Counted from the stretch's first letter, positions 8,308 to 17,613 are shown. The stretch is DNA of 41,897 nucleotides from CAZLMF01 sp964560565 (GCA_964560565.1 CAZLMF010000001.1:1-41897); one strand, 5' to 3'. The notes: a model not told the origin generated them from the sequence alone. Translations and numbers: made by a program.

Positions 8308-8348
8308 ATCCCCATAATTATGAGCATTTTGCACATAATTATGGGGAT
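8308..8348. terminator. Long perfect hairpin after the activase operon
   Basis: 15-base perfect inverted repeat (8308-8322 with 8334-8348) around an 11-base loop; AT-rich with a CCCC/GGGG clamp. It is not followed by a good T run (AAGTTTATG), so it may end transcription poorly or protect the mRNA 3' end. Confidence 0.55.
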
Positions 8349-8370
8349 AAGTTTATGCATTATACCGCCC

Positions 8371-8399
8371 TTTACAGTATCTGTTTTGAATGGTAGAAT
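8371..8399 (+). promoter_or_regulatory. Promoter of the cellobiose phosphorylase gene
   Basis: TTTACA (8371-8376), 17-base spacer, TAGAAT (8394-8399), 112 bases before the start codon. A weaker alternative (TTTACA 8457-8462, 18 bases, TATTAC 8481-8486) lies nearer the gene. Confidence 0.45.
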
Positions 8400-8464
8400 G
8401 GATTCAGAGGTTAAAACTCCAATAAAGAAACATTAGAATAAATGGGTTTTTAATCGTTTACAAT

Positions 8465-8480
8465 AACTGAGTAATCAGTT
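8465..8480. promoter_or_regulatory. Dyad, candidate operator for GH94
   Basis: AACTGA-GTAA-TCAGTT, a perfect 6-4-6 inverted repeat, extended on both sides by AATA/TATT-like flanks. It lies between the boxes of the nearer possible promoter, or in the leader if the farther promoter is used. Confidence 0.4.
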
Positions 8481-8511
8481 TATTACAATTAGAATATGAA
8501 GGAGAGAGAGT

Positions 8512-10781
8512 ATGAAGTACGGCTATTTTGACGAAAAAAACAAGGAATACGTCATCGACAGACCTGATACGCCCTCGGCTTGGGCGAATTACCTTGGCTC
8601 GCCGGAATACGGCGCAATCATTTCCAATAACGCAGGAGGATATAGCTTTGTAAAGTCGGGTGCTAACGGACGACTAATACGCTACCGCTTTAATGCTATT
8701 AACAATGACCAGCCGGGTAGATATATCTATATCAAGGATTTGGACAAGTCCGATTTTTGGTCAGCATCATGGATGCCTGTTGCTAAACCCCTTGATAAGT
8801 ACGAAAGTGAGTGCCGCCATGGTACAGCTTACACCGTAATCAGCGCAAAGTACGATAGCATCAAAACTGAGGCGACCTATTATGTTCCCCTCGACCAAAC
8901 CTATGAGGTATGGAGATTAAAGGTCACAAATAACGATACTGTTACCCGTAGACTAGCCGCAACTGGCTATGTTGAGTTTACAAACTCGGGCAATTACGAG
9001 CAGGATCAGGTAAATCTTCAGTACACGCTGTTTATTTCACGCACATACTTCAAGCGTGATCGTATGATTTTACAGACAATTAACGAGAACTGCTATCGTG
9101 ATGTAAACGGGTCAAACCACAACGAGCGCTTCTTTGGAAGCGTGGGACAGAAGGTAACAGGCTATTGTGGCGACAGAGAGGCTTTTGTTGGCAACTATCG
9201 CAACTATTCAAATCCTGAAATGATAGAAAACGGCTGCGACGGCACTCTAAACTACAACGGCAACTCCTGCGGCGCACTTGAGTCAGCTATTGAGCTTGCT
9301 CCCGGCGAAACTAAGGAGATTATCTATATCCTAGGTCAGCGCAATGAAACTGAAGCGGCTGAAATACTTGCTAAGTATGACGAGGTTGGACGCGTTGACA
9401 GAGAGCTTACAGAGCTTTGCGATTACTGGCACTCTAAGCTTAACAACCTTCAGGTTCAGACTCCCGATGATAACTTCAACAACATGGTCAACGTGTGGAA
9501 CGCTTACCAGTGCTTTATCACCTTTATTTGGTCAAGAGCTGCAAGCTTCCAGTACTGCGGTCAGCGCAACGGCTTTGGCTACCGTGATACAGTTCAGGAT
9601 ATTCAGGGTATTATTCACCTTGCTCCTGAGCTTGCGTACAATCAGCTAAAGTTCATGATTTCCGCACAGGTTGATAATGGTGCAGGTCTGCCCCTTGTTA
9701 AGTATAACCATAATGCAGGGCATGAGAATACCCCCGATGATCCTAAGTATGTTACAGAAACAGGGCATCCCTCCTACCGTGCAGACGATGCACTTTGGCT
9801 GTTCCCTACTGTTTACAAGTATATTTCAGAGAGCGGAAATAAGGCTTTCTTGGATGAGGTTATCCCCTATGCAAACGATCCTAAGGGCGATACCGTATAT
9901 GACCATCTAAAGCGTGCGATTAAGTTTAGCATGGACCACATGGGCGCAAACAACATGCCTGCAGGTCTTCATGCTGACTGGAATGATTGCTTGAGAATGG
10001 GTAAGCTTGGCGAATCAACATTTGTTGCTTTTCAGCTATACTATGCAATAAAGATACTCAAGGGCTATGCAGCTGAGCGTGGCGACAATGATTATATCGC
10101 ATATCTTGATGATGTATTTGCAAAGCTTGATGAAACCTTGCAGACAAAGTGCTGGAACGAAGATAGATTTATCCGTGGCATTACCGAGCAGGGCGATATT
10201 GTCGGCAAGCGCACAGATCCCGAGGCTTCAATGTGGCTAAATCCACAGAGCTGGTCTGTTGTTTCAGGCGCAGCATCCAATGAGCAGGCGATTAAGGCAA
10301 TGGATAGCGTTTACCGCGAGCTTAATACTCCAAACGGTGCAATGCTGCTTTATCCAGCATATCGCAATCATGCCTTTGATGGGGCGCTTATGCAGCTATT
10401 TAACGGCACCACAAAGGAAAACGGCGGTATTTTCTCCCAGTCACAGGGTTGGCTAATACTTGCTGAGGCTATGCTTGGACGTGGCGACCGTGCATTTGAG
10501 TACTGGACTGAAACAAGCCCTTCTTCAATGAATGATAAGGCAGAAGTCCGCAAGCTTGAGCCCTATGTTCACGGGCAGTTTGTTGAGGCAAAGGACAGCC
10601 CATTCGAGGGACGTGCTCATGTGCACTGGCTAACAGGCACAGCATCAACCGTTATGGTTGCAAGCACTGAGGGCATACTTGGCCTTAAGCCTGAAAGCGA
10701 CGGCATTGTTATCGAGCCATGTATTCCTTCAAGCTGGAATGGCTTCACTATGCGCAAGGTATTCCGTGGCAAGGTTCTCAA
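8512..10781 (+). CDS. GH94 cellobiose phosphorylase, 3' end lost in assembly gap
   Basis: Phosphorolysis of cellobiose to glucose 1-phosphate and glucose in the cytosol. The 756 visible residues show the N-terminal YGYFDEKNKEYVI start typical of the family, the beta-sandwich domain, then the alpha6/alpha6 barrel with catalytic D489 in HADWNDCLRMG and C-terminal VHWLTGTAS. Full-length enzymes have a little over 800 residues, so about 50-60 residues lie in the gap. A frame can be drawn through the N run, but that is an artefact. ATG with GGAGAGAG upstream. Related GH94 enzymes use chitobiose, cellodextrin or laminaribiose; cellobiose is the best fit by overall resemblance. Confidence 0.92.
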
Positions 10782-10881
10782 NNNNNNNNNNNNNNNNNNN
10801 NNNNNNNNNNNNNNNNNNNNNNNNNNNNNNNNNNNNNNNNNNNNNNNNNNNNNNNNNNNNNNNNNNNNNNNNNNNNNNNNN
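10782..10881. other. Assembly gap (100 N)
   Basis: Exactly 100 N, so a placeholder of unknown true size. It hides the ends of two convergent genes, GH94 and the flavin reductase; their missing codons alone would need several hundred bases. Confidence 0.98.
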
Positions 10882-11075
10882 TCATAGGTGTAGCGTGAAG
10901 GTCTTACCACAACAGTCATTACCCTCTTTGACCACATTACACCAAAGCCTCCCCAACCTGCGGTCATGGTGTTGAATTTTTCGTTGTTTCCGGCGGTTAC
11001 AAGGAAGCCCTGCCCCTCAAGGGATTTAAAAGGGTTAACGTCAAGGCTTGAGACGGGTGCTTGTGAAAAGGTCAT
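10882..11075 (-). CDS. Flavin reductase-like (FMN-binding split barrel) protein, 5' part only
   Basis: 64 residues are visible before the gene enters the gap. The sequence NTMTAGWGGFGVMWSKRVMTVVVRPSRYT is the N-terminal core of the flavin reductase domain (FMN-binding split barrel) seen in small clostridial flavoredoxin-like proteins. These bind FMN and reduce flavin or carry electrons with NAD(P)H or ferredoxin. The ATG at 11075 has AAAGGA about ten bases upstream on the minus strand. It converges on the GH94 gene. About 100 or more residues are missing, so cofactor preference cannot be judged. Confidence 0.8.
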
Positions 11076-11099
11076 ATCAATTCTATCCTTTCTATGGCT

Positions 11100-11121
11100 T
11101 TGCGTTAGAAATATAACGCAA
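11100..11121. promoter_or_regulatory. Inverted repeat upstream of the flavin reductase
   Basis: TTGCGTTA and TAACGCAA, perfect 8-base arms six bases apart, 25 bases upstream of the flavin reductase start codon. Possible operator. The rest of 11122-11225 is AT-rich with nothing else recognised. Confidence 0.35.
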
Positions 11122-11225
11122 GAACGTAATTGTGAATATGCGTATCCGATTGAAAATACTTTCCAACCAAATTTAATACCTGCTTACATTCTAACATATC
11201 CTACATAAAATATATAGTATTTTCC

Positions 11226-11254
11226 TTGCAAATAAGCCATGAAAATTGTATAAT
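11226..11254 (+). promoter_or_regulatory. Promoter of the TIM-barrel-like gene / whiA operon
   Basis: TTGCAA (11226-11231), 17-base spacer, TATAAT (11249-11254), 46 bases before the start codon. Confidence 0.7.
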
Positions 11255-11300
11255 TTAATAATAGATAATATGCGTAATTAATAAATGGGAGGTTAGCTGT

Positions 11301-11978
11301 ATGAACAAAATGCCGCCACCACAAGTGCATGGCACTCTTAGAAAATTTATGCTAAAGGTACCCGAGGTAATAAGTGAAGCAAGCGGTATTCGCATTTTCG
11401 GCAAGCTTATTAAATCCTTGGTTTTTACAACTGATATATGTATACTCCGAAATGTTAACGCTGATGCGGTAATTGCGGTTTATCCATTTACCCCACAGCC
11501 AATTATTACGCAGGCTATCATGCTTGCGGCTGATATACCTGTATTTTGCGGTGTAGGCGGAGGGCTTACCCAGGGTAAGCGTGTCACAAACCTTTCCATG
11601 CACGCAGAGTTTCAAGGGGCAATTGGAGTTGTTGTCAATGCGCCAACCTCAAATGAGGTAATAACAAAGGTTTTACGCACGGTTGACATACCGATAGTAG
11701 TGACGGTGGTATCTGAGCATGACGACACCGCCAAAAGGCTTGAAGCAGGAGCAAGCATATTCAATGTATCAGCGGCAGGGAAAACAGTTGACATTGTGCG
11801 AAAGATTCGCTTGCAGCACCCCGAAGCGCCGATTATTGCAACAGGTGGCCCTACTGATGAGAGCATACTGCGGACTATCGAAGCAGGTGCTAATGCGATT
11901 ACATGGACTCCTCCCAGCAATGGTGAGGTTTTCAAGGATATTATGGCGGCATACCGTGAGGGTAAGCCCCACCCCTAG
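11301..11978 (+). CDS. TIM-barrel-like protein of unknown function
   Basis: 225 residues with alternating strand and helix blocks of a phosphate-binding beta/alpha barrel: ADAVIAVYPFTPQP, GVGGGLTQGKR, GVVVNAPTS, GASIFNVSAAGKT, and a late APIIATGGPT that resembles the phosphate-gripping loops of NanE, KDPG-aldolase-like and indole glycerol phosphate synthase proteins. I recall close relatives being annotated only as hydrolase or beta/alpha barrel protein in Clostridia. No reaction can be assigned. ATG with GGGAGG eight bases upstream. It is followed 27 bases later by whiA on the same strand with no terminator, so the two are probably co-transcribed. Confidence 0.7.
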   Translation: MNKMPPPQVHGTLRKFMLKVPEVISEASGIRIFGKLIKSLVFTTDICILRNVNADAVIAVYPFTPQPIITQAIMLAADIPVFCGVGGGLTQGKRVTNLSMHAEFQGAIGVVVNAPTSNEVITKVLRTVDIPIVVTVVSEHDDTAKRLEAGASIFNVSAAGKTVDIVRKIRLQHPEAPIIATGGPTDESILRTIEAGANAITWTPPSNGEVFKDIMAAYREGKPHP

Positions 11979-12005
11979 CATTATAGTATAAATGAGGTGA
12001 TTTTT

Positions 12006-12838
12006 GTGTCATTTTCACATACGATTAAAACTGAGCTATGCGAGATTAGCGCACAAGATACGGCAAATCGTTTTGCATGCCTCTATGGAATGCTTTTGTT
12101 TTTGCGCCGATTTGATAGGGACGTTATTAGCCTGCAAATTGAGCATGAAGGAGTAGCTACACTGTTTAGCGAGCTTATCTGCGAGCAGATTGACAGCGCA
12201 ATACAGATAAAGCAATCCTCTGCGGCAAGCAGGGGAGGGGTAGTGAGCTTTACTTTAAGCATTGAAAACGAGAGGGACAGGCTGCACATAATTGAGCGAT
12301 TCATGCCTTTAGGCACTATAAATCACAGCCTAATTTCGGGAGATGATAGCTGTATGAGCGCCTTTTTACGAGGGGTATTTTTGGTCGCTGGGAGCTGCAC
12401 TGACCCAATTAAAGGCTATCACTTTGAGTTAAATTCCCCAAGCGAAAGCCTATGCAATGAACTTGCAAGCCTTATAACAGAGCAGGGAATGGCTATTAAG
12501 CGCAGTAAACGCAAGGGGAATTCCCTTTTGTACCTAAAAGAAAGTGAGCATATTGAGGATATTCTCACCTATATGGGTGCAATGAAAAGTAGTTTAGAGC
12601 TTATGAATGTTAAGATATACAAAGATGTACGCAACAAAGTCAATCGCACCACCAACTGTGAAACTGCCAACATTAGCCGCACACTTGAAGCATCAATGAG
12701 GCAGATTGCGGACATTGAGTACATTATCTCAGCAGGCAGGCAGGAGGATATGAGCGAGGGTTTACAAGAACTTGCCCAGCTTCGAGCGGAAAACCCAGAC
12801 TTATCACTGCGTGAGCTTGGAATGATGCTAAACGAGCC
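12006..12838 (+). CDS. whiA: DNA-binding protein WhiA, 3' end lost in gap
   Basis: WhiA combines a LAGLIDADG homing-endonuclease-like scaffold without nuclease activity and a C-terminal helix-turn-helix; it influences cell division and, in actinobacteria, sporulation. The 277 visible residues start SFSHTIKTELCEI, include the SCMSAFLRGVFLVAGS scaffold motif near 115-130, NCETANISRT, and end in LAQLRAENPDLSLRELGMMLNE, the first helices of the HTH. About 30 residues fall in the gap. GTG at 12006 is preferred over the in-frame GTG at 11997 because GAGG (11994-11997) lies eight bases before it and the family begins MSFS. Continuation into dnaE is an N-run artefact. The order whiA-dnaE-pfkA is, from memory, conserved in Clostridia. 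Confidence 0.93.
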
Positions 12839-12938
12839 NNNNNNNNNNNNNNNNNNNNNNNNNNNNNNNNNNNNNNNNNNNNNNNNNNNNNNNNNNNNNN
12901 NNNNNNNNNNNNNNNNNNNNNNNNNNNNNNNNNNNNNN
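12839..12938. other. Assembly gap (100 N)
   Basis: Placeholder gap. It hides the end of whiA and the first few codons of dnaE. The true length is probably a little over 100 bases, judged from the missing residues. Confidence 0.98.
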
Positions 12939-15900
12939 GATTTTGTCCATTTACATTTACATACCGAATATAGCCTGCTTGACGGCGCATGCCGCATAAA
13001 CAGGCTTGTTGACCATGTAAAAAAGCTTGGGCAAAGGGCAGTCGCAATCACTGACCACGGATGTATGTACGGCGTAGTCGAGTTTTACAATGCCTGCAAA
13101 AAGGGCGGCATTAAGCCTATAATAGGCTGTGAGGTATATGTTGCGCCCAGAAGCCGTTTTGACAAGGTGCATAAACTCGATACTAGCCCCTACCATCTTA
13201 TTTTGCTTTGTAAAAACAATGAGGGTTACCAAAACCTTATCAAGCTTGTTTCCCTAGGCTATATTGACGGGTTTTACAATCGCCCTAGAGTGGATTTGGA
13301 AACCCTGCGAAAGTATAGCAAGGGCTTGATTTGCCTATCAGCGTGCCTTGCAGGGGAGATACCGAGGAAACTCACCGCTGGCAATTATGAGGGGGCAAAG
13401 GAGGTTGCGTCTACCTACCTTGATATATTTGGCAAGGGCAATTATTTTATTGAGGTGCAAGACCACGGAATTGACGAGCAGAGGAGAATTCTGCCGCTAT
13501 TATACAAGCTTTCAAAGGAAACCGGCATTGGACTTGCCGCAACTAATGACTGCCACTACATAGAGCGTGAGGACAGCAAAATGCAGCATGTTCTCACCTG
13601 CATTTCGACTAATACCACTGTTGACGAGCCGGGGCTTGAGTTCCCCACCCAAGAGTTTTACGTTAAATCGAGCGAAGAAATGCTTTCGCTTTTCAACACC
13701 CACCCAGAAGCGATTTCAAACACTGCTGTCATTGCTGATATGTGCGAAGTTGAGTTTGAGTTTGGCGTCACAAAGCTGCCGCACTTTAAAATTAAAGGGG
13801 AAAAGGATAATGCTGCGTATTTTCGCAAGCGCTGTATAGAGGGTTTGCACCGCAAATACGGCAATCCAGCACCTGATGAGGCGGTAAAAAGGCTAGAATA
13901 CGAGCTTGGGGTAATCGAGAAAATGGGGTATGTGGACTACTTTCTAATAGTCAACGACTTCATTGATTATGCACGCTCCGTTGATATTCCCGTAGGCCCA
14001 GGGCGTGGCTCGGGCGCAGGCAGCCTTGCCGCATACTGTATCGGTATCACAGGTGTTGACCCCATGCGATATGGACTGCTGTTTGAGCGCTTTCTCAACC
14101 CGGAGCGTGTGTCAATGCCCGACTTTGACATTGATTTTTGCTATGAGCGCAGGCAGGAGGTCATTGAATATGTTGTGCGCAGATATGGCTCTGACCATGT
14201 AGCGCAGATAATAACCTTTGGTACAATGGCGGCAAGAGGTTCAATTCGTGATGCAGGACGAGCGATGGGGATAGCGTACAATACTGTTGACACAGTGGCA
14301 AAACTCATTCCCATGGAGCTTAATATGACTATTTCCAATGCGATAACCCGTGTGCGTGACCTGCGTGACCTTATGGATTCTGATGAGCAGATTAAGGATC
14401 TTGTTGAAACAGCGCAGAAAATTGAGGGAATGCCCCGTCATGCTTCAACCCATGCAGCAGGAGTGGTTATTACTCGTGAACCTGCAAGTGAGTATGTTCC
14501 CTTGCAACTAAATGATAATGCGATAGTCACTCAGTTTCCAATGGGGACACTTGAAAGCCTTGGACTGCTCAAAATGGACTTCTTAGGGCTTAGAACACTT
14601 ACTGTAATAAAGGAATGTACCGATAGAATTAAACAGGAGCAACCCGACTTTGATATTGACAGAGTCCCTCTTGACGATACAAAGGTATTTAAAATGCTTT
14701 CACAGGGGAAAACGCAAGGGGTATTCCAGTTCGAGTCGGCAGGCATGAGAAGCGTTTTAATGCGCTTAGGCCCTGAATCCCTTGAGGACTTGATAGCGGT
14801 CATATCGCTATACCGACCTGGCCCTATGGACAGCATTCCAGCCTATATTGAAAATCGACACAATCCCCAGCTTATCAAATATAAAACACCGCTACTAAAA
14901 GACATACTCGATGTTACATACGGTTGCATAGTCTATCAGGAGCAGGTAATGCAAATATGTCGCAAGCTTGGCGGATATTCCTACGGTCGTGCTGACTTAG
15001 TGCGCAGGGCAATGAGTAAGAAAAAGCACGATGTCATGGAGCAGGAGAGAAAGGCGTTTATATACGGCGCCGAGGGTAATGCAGGCGCTGTTGCAAATGG
15101 AGTTTCTGAGAAAGTCGCCAATGAAATATTTGATGATATGTCCTCCTTTGCATCCTACGCATTTAACAAGTCCCATGCGGCGGCTTATGCCTACGTATCC
15201 TATCAGACAGCCTACTTAAAATGCCATTATAACAAGTATTTTATGGCGGCACTGCTTACAAGCATACTTGATTCCACTGATAAAGTTATTGAGTACATTG
15301 CTGAATGTGAAACACTAGGTATAAAAATGCTGCCACCCGATGTAAACACTGGGGATATGGGATTCACACCTTGCGATGAGGGGATACGCTTTGGACTCCT
15401 TGCGATTAAAAACCTTGGCAGGGGAGCAATTCGTGAGATACTTGAGCAACGCAGTGGGGACGGGAAATATAGAAGCCTATACGACTTCTGCAAGCGATTA
15501 GGAGCAGGTGAGCTTAATAAGAGAGGGCTTGAAAGCCTTATTAGAAGCGGCGCACTCGATTGCTTAGGGCATAACCGCAGGCAGATGCTTATGGTGTATG
15601 AGAGGGTGCTCGATGCGGTAAGTGCAGAAAGCAAACGTGCCATGGGCGGACAGATTGATATGTTCGGCTTTATGGGGAAGGAAGAGCCTGACTATGTTGA
15701 AATGCCAAAGGTGGAGGAATACCCCCTTGAACAGCTTTTAGAGATGGAAAAGGAAGTCACAGGTGTCTATGTAAGCGGTCACCCTATGAGTGGATGCGCC
15801 GATATTATAAAGCGCAATGGACTTCGCAGTATATCTGAAATTTTAGACGGCGCAAAGGAAAATTTGCGGGGCTTTGGGGATAGGGACTGCACCAGAGTAG

Positions 15901-16367
15901 CGGCAATGCTGCAAAGCAAAAGACAGCACTCAACACGCTCAGGTAAGCTAATGGCATTTGCGGTGTTTGAGGATATGACAGGTACAATGGAGGGGCTAAT
16001 ATTCCCTGAGGTTTACGAAAATAACCGCCACCTGCTAAATGACGGGGCAATTTTCGCTCTAAGTGTGACCATTTCAGTGCGAGAGGATGAGGACCCAAAG
16101 CTCATAGTAGATAAGATTGTGCCGATTGAGGAGCTAAGCGATGCCCCGCAAATGCTTTATATAAAGCTTAATTCCACACACAAGGAAAAGCTGCGTGAAG
16201 TACTTGAGGTGCTAAAGGAAAATAGTGGCGGCTCAAAGGTTTGTATATATTTTGAGGATATGCGCAAAAAAACTTATCCTAAAGGGATACAAGGGGTCAA
16301 AATATCCGAAAATGTCCTTGATAAGCTCAGGAATTTAGCGGGAAATGAGAATATTGCACTTAACTGA
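12939..16367 (+). CDS. dnaE: DNA polymerase III alpha subunit (DnaE type), 5' end lost in gap
   Basis: 1142 residues are visible; only the first few are missing. The PHP domain opens with HLHTEYSLLDG and keeps ITDHG, GCEVYV, and NDCHY, so its metal ligands look intact. The polymerase active-site block MPDFDIDF is at visible residues 393-400, after PVGPGRGSGAGS. A helix-hairpin-helix region and an OB-fold (RVAAMLQSKRQ to GLIFPEVY) close the chain. Firmicutes also have PolC as main replicase; this DnaE is the PHP-bearing form without the PolC exonuclease insertion. Next on the strand is pfkA, about 100 bases downstream with its own promoter-like region. Confidence 0.96.
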   Translation, partial: DFVHLHLHTEYSLLDGACRINRLVDHVKKLGQRAVAITDHGCMYGVVEFYNACKKGGIKPIIGCEVYVAPRSRFDKVHKLDTSPYHLILLCKNNEGYQNLIKLVSLGYIDGFYNRPRVDLETLRKYSKGLICLSACLAGEIPRKLTAGNYEGAKEVASTYLDIFGKGNYFIEVQDHGIDEQRRILPLLYKLSKETGIGLAATNDCHYIEREDSKMQHVLTCISTNTTVDEPGLEFPTQEFYVKSSEEMLSLFNTHPEAISNTAVIADMCEVEFEFGVTKLPHFKIKGEKDNAAYFRKRCIEGLHRKYGNPAPDEAVKRLEYELGVIEKMGYVDYFLIVNDFIDYARSVDIPVGPGRGSGAGSLAAYCIGITGVDPMRYGLLFERFLNPERVSMPDFDIDFCYERRQEVIEYVVRRYGSDHVAQIITFGTMAARGSIRDAGRAMGIAYNTVDTVAKLIPMELNMTISNAITRVRDLRDLMDSDEQIKDLVETAQKIEGMPRHASTHAAGVVITREPASEYVPLQLNDNAIVTQFPMGTLESLGLLKMDFLGLRTLTVIKECTDRIKQEQPDFDIDRVPLDDTKVFKMLSQGKTQGVFQFESAGMRSVLMRLGPESLEDLIAVISLYRPGPMDSIPAYIENRHNPQLIKYKTPLLKDILDVTYGCIVYQEQVMQICRKLGGYSYGRADLVRRAMSKKKHDVMEQERKAFIYGAEGNAGAVANGVSEKVANEIFDDMSSFASYAFNKSHAAAYAYVSYQTAYLKCHYNKYFMAALLTSILDSTDKVIEYIAECETLGIKMLPPDVNTGDMGFTPCDEGIRFGLLAIKNLGRGAIREILEQRSGDGKYRSLYDFCKRLGAGELNKRGLESLIRSGALDCLGHNRRQMLMVYERVLDAVSAESKRAMGGQIDMFGFMGKEEPDYVEMPKVEEYPLEQLLEMEKEVTGVYVSGHPMSGCADIIKRNGLRSISEILDGAKENLRGFGDRDCTRVAAMLQSKRQHSTRSGKLMAFAVFEDMTGTMEGLIFPEVYENNRHLLNDGAIFALSVTISVREDEDPKLIVDKIVPIEELSDAPQMLYIKLNSTHKEKLREVLEVLKENSGGSKVCIYFEDMRKKTYPKGIQGVKISENVLDKLRNLAGNENIALN

Positions 16368-16387
16368 ACTAATTGCACAGAAAGTGC

Positions 16388-16422
16388 TTGACACTAAGCG
16401 TCTTAGTGATAAAATGTATAAT
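16388..16422 (+). promoter_or_regulatory. pfkA promoter region with internal dyad
   Basis: TTGACA (16388-16393) and TATAAT (16417-16422) are both perfect but 23 bases apart, too far for ordinary sigma-A spacing. A perfect inverted repeat CACTAAG-CGT-CTTAGTG (16392-16408) overlaps the end of the -35 box and fills the spacer. It may be a regulated promoter, or the TATAAT may work with another -35. Confidence 0.5.
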
Positions 16423-16472
16423 AGAGGGAAAGCATAACTATATGTTTATATACTTATGTTGTGGAGGAGAAA

Positions 16473-17432
16473 ATGAAAACAATTGGAGTTTTAACTAGCG
16501 GTGGAGATGCGCCGGGCATGAATGCGGCGGTAAGAGCTGTTGCGCGCACTGCTATAAAAAAGGGTATCAAGGTTCTTGGAATTCGCAGGGGTTATAATGG
16601 CTTGATAAACGGCGATTTATGGGAGATGAATGAGCGCAGCGTGTCGGATATTATCCAGCGCGGCGGCACTGTTCTCTACACAGCACGCTGCCCGGAGTTT
16701 CGCTATGAGGAAGGGCTGCAAAAGGCAAAGCAGACCTGCCTAAGCATTGGACTTGAGGGCATTGTGGTAATAGGCGGAGACGGCTCTTTTAGAGGCGCTG
16801 CTGACCTGTCAGCAAGGGGCATTCCTTGCGTTGGTATCCCCGGTACAATCGACAATGACGTTGCTTGCACTGAATACACAATCGGCTATGATACGGCGAT
16901 GAATACAGCTATGGAAATGGTTGATAAGCTTCGTGATACTGCGCAGTCCCATGATAGATGCAGTGTTGTTGAGGTAATGGGTAGAAATGCAGGATATATC
17001 GCGCTTAATACAGGTATTGCTTGCGGTGCAACATATATTATCACAGTTGAGATGCCTTACAATCTTAACGATATTGTCGATAAAATGAGTGATACAAAAC
17101 GCATGGGCAAGGAGCATTTTATCGTGGTGGTTTCAGAGGGCGTAGGTAATGCAGCTGAAATTGCTAAGGAAATCGAGCAGCGCACAGGCATAGAAAGTCG
17201 TGCCACCGTGCTCGGACACGTTCAGCGTGGAGGCTCACCCACAGTTCGTGACAGAGTTGTTGCAAGCCAAATGGGGCATTATGCGGTTGATTTGCTAAGC
17301 CGAGGCATTGGGAACAGAGTCGTTGGTATGCAAAATAGTACAATTGTTGACTTTGATATTCAGGAAGCATTGTCAATGAAGAAAAGCTTTGATACAGAGC
17401 TTTACAGAATTGCTCATGAAATCAGCTTCTAG
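16473..17432 (+). CDS. pfkA: 6-phosphofructokinase, ATP-dependent
   Basis: Phosphorylates fructose 6-phosphate to fructose 1,6-bisphosphate in glycolysis. 319 residues, the usual length of bacterial PfkA, with numbering that matches E. coli: GGDGS places glycine at 104 and GTIDND places glycine at 124 and the catalytic base at D127. Glycines at 104 and 124 are the ATP-type signature; PPi enzymes carry Asp and Lys there. N-terminal TSGGDAPGMNAAVRA binds nucleotide. ATG at 16473 is chosen over the in-frame GTG at 16461, because GGAGGAG lies just before it and includes that GTG. Followed by a hairpin and the folate riboswitch. Confidence 0.97.
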   Translation: MKTIGVLTSGGDAPGMNAAVRAVARTAIKKGIKVLGIRRGYNGLINGDLWEMNERSVSDIIQRGGTVLYTARCPEFRYEEGLQKAKQTCLSIGLEGIVVIGGDGSFRGAADLSARGIPCVGIPGTIDNDVACTEYTIGYDTAMNTAMEMVDKLRDTAQSHDRCSVVEVMGRNAGYIALNTGIACGATYIITVEMPYNLNDIVDKMSDTKRMGKEHFIVVVSEGVGNAAEIAKEIEQRTGIESRATVLGHVQRGGSPTVRDRVVASQMGHYAVDLLSRGIGNRVVGMQNSTIVDFDIQEALSMKKSFDTELYRIAHEISF

Positions 17433-17444
17433 TAACGGTATCTA

Positions 17445-17476
17445 GGGAATGCACGATACCATCGAGCATTCCCTTT
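17445..17476 (+). terminator. Hairpin after pfkA
   Basis: GGGAATGC (17445-17452) pairs with GCATTCCC (17466-17473), with an inner CGAT/ATCG stem and a three-base loop; followed by only TTT. Weak terminator, so some readthrough into the riboswitch leader is possible. Confidence 0.55.
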
Positions 17477-17504
17477 GATATAAACGCGGGGTTGGAGAAC
17501 CCCA

Positions 17505-17613
17505 CGCAGAGTAGGTTTTTGCGCGTAAAGTGTTAGGCGGACGGGGAGTTGCCGCCTGGACGAAAAGCTGCTGCTATTAGCAGCTTGCGGTGCAAGGATC
17601 GCATCCCGCTGCA
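17505..17613 (+). promoter_or_regulatory. Tetrahydrofolate (THF) riboswitch
   Basis: The conserved blocks of the THF riboswitch occur in order: GCAGAGTAG, GCGCGTAAAGTG, a GGCGG/CCGCC arm, GGACGAAA, a variable GCTGCT/AGCAGC stem, GCGGTGCAA, and GCATCCCGCTGC. P1 pairs 17506-17509 with 17609-17612. It sits about 78 bases before the start of the folate ECF transporter gene, the expected target. No T run follows; instead an ATTATG/CATAAT hairpin lies just before GGAGG, so control is more likely at translation. A GGGGTT/AACCCC hairpin precedes it (17488-17503). Confidence 0.9.

Noticed and set aside
10617..11075. 152-residue minus-strand frame running through the first gap
   Set aside because: Only the part right of the gap is the flavin reductase; the part left of it is antisense to GH94.
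12006..16367. One continuous WhiA-DnaE frame of more than 1400 residues
   Set aside because: It exists only because the 100-N gap keeps frame by chance. WhiA stops at its HTH before the gap and DnaE begins at its PHP domain after it.
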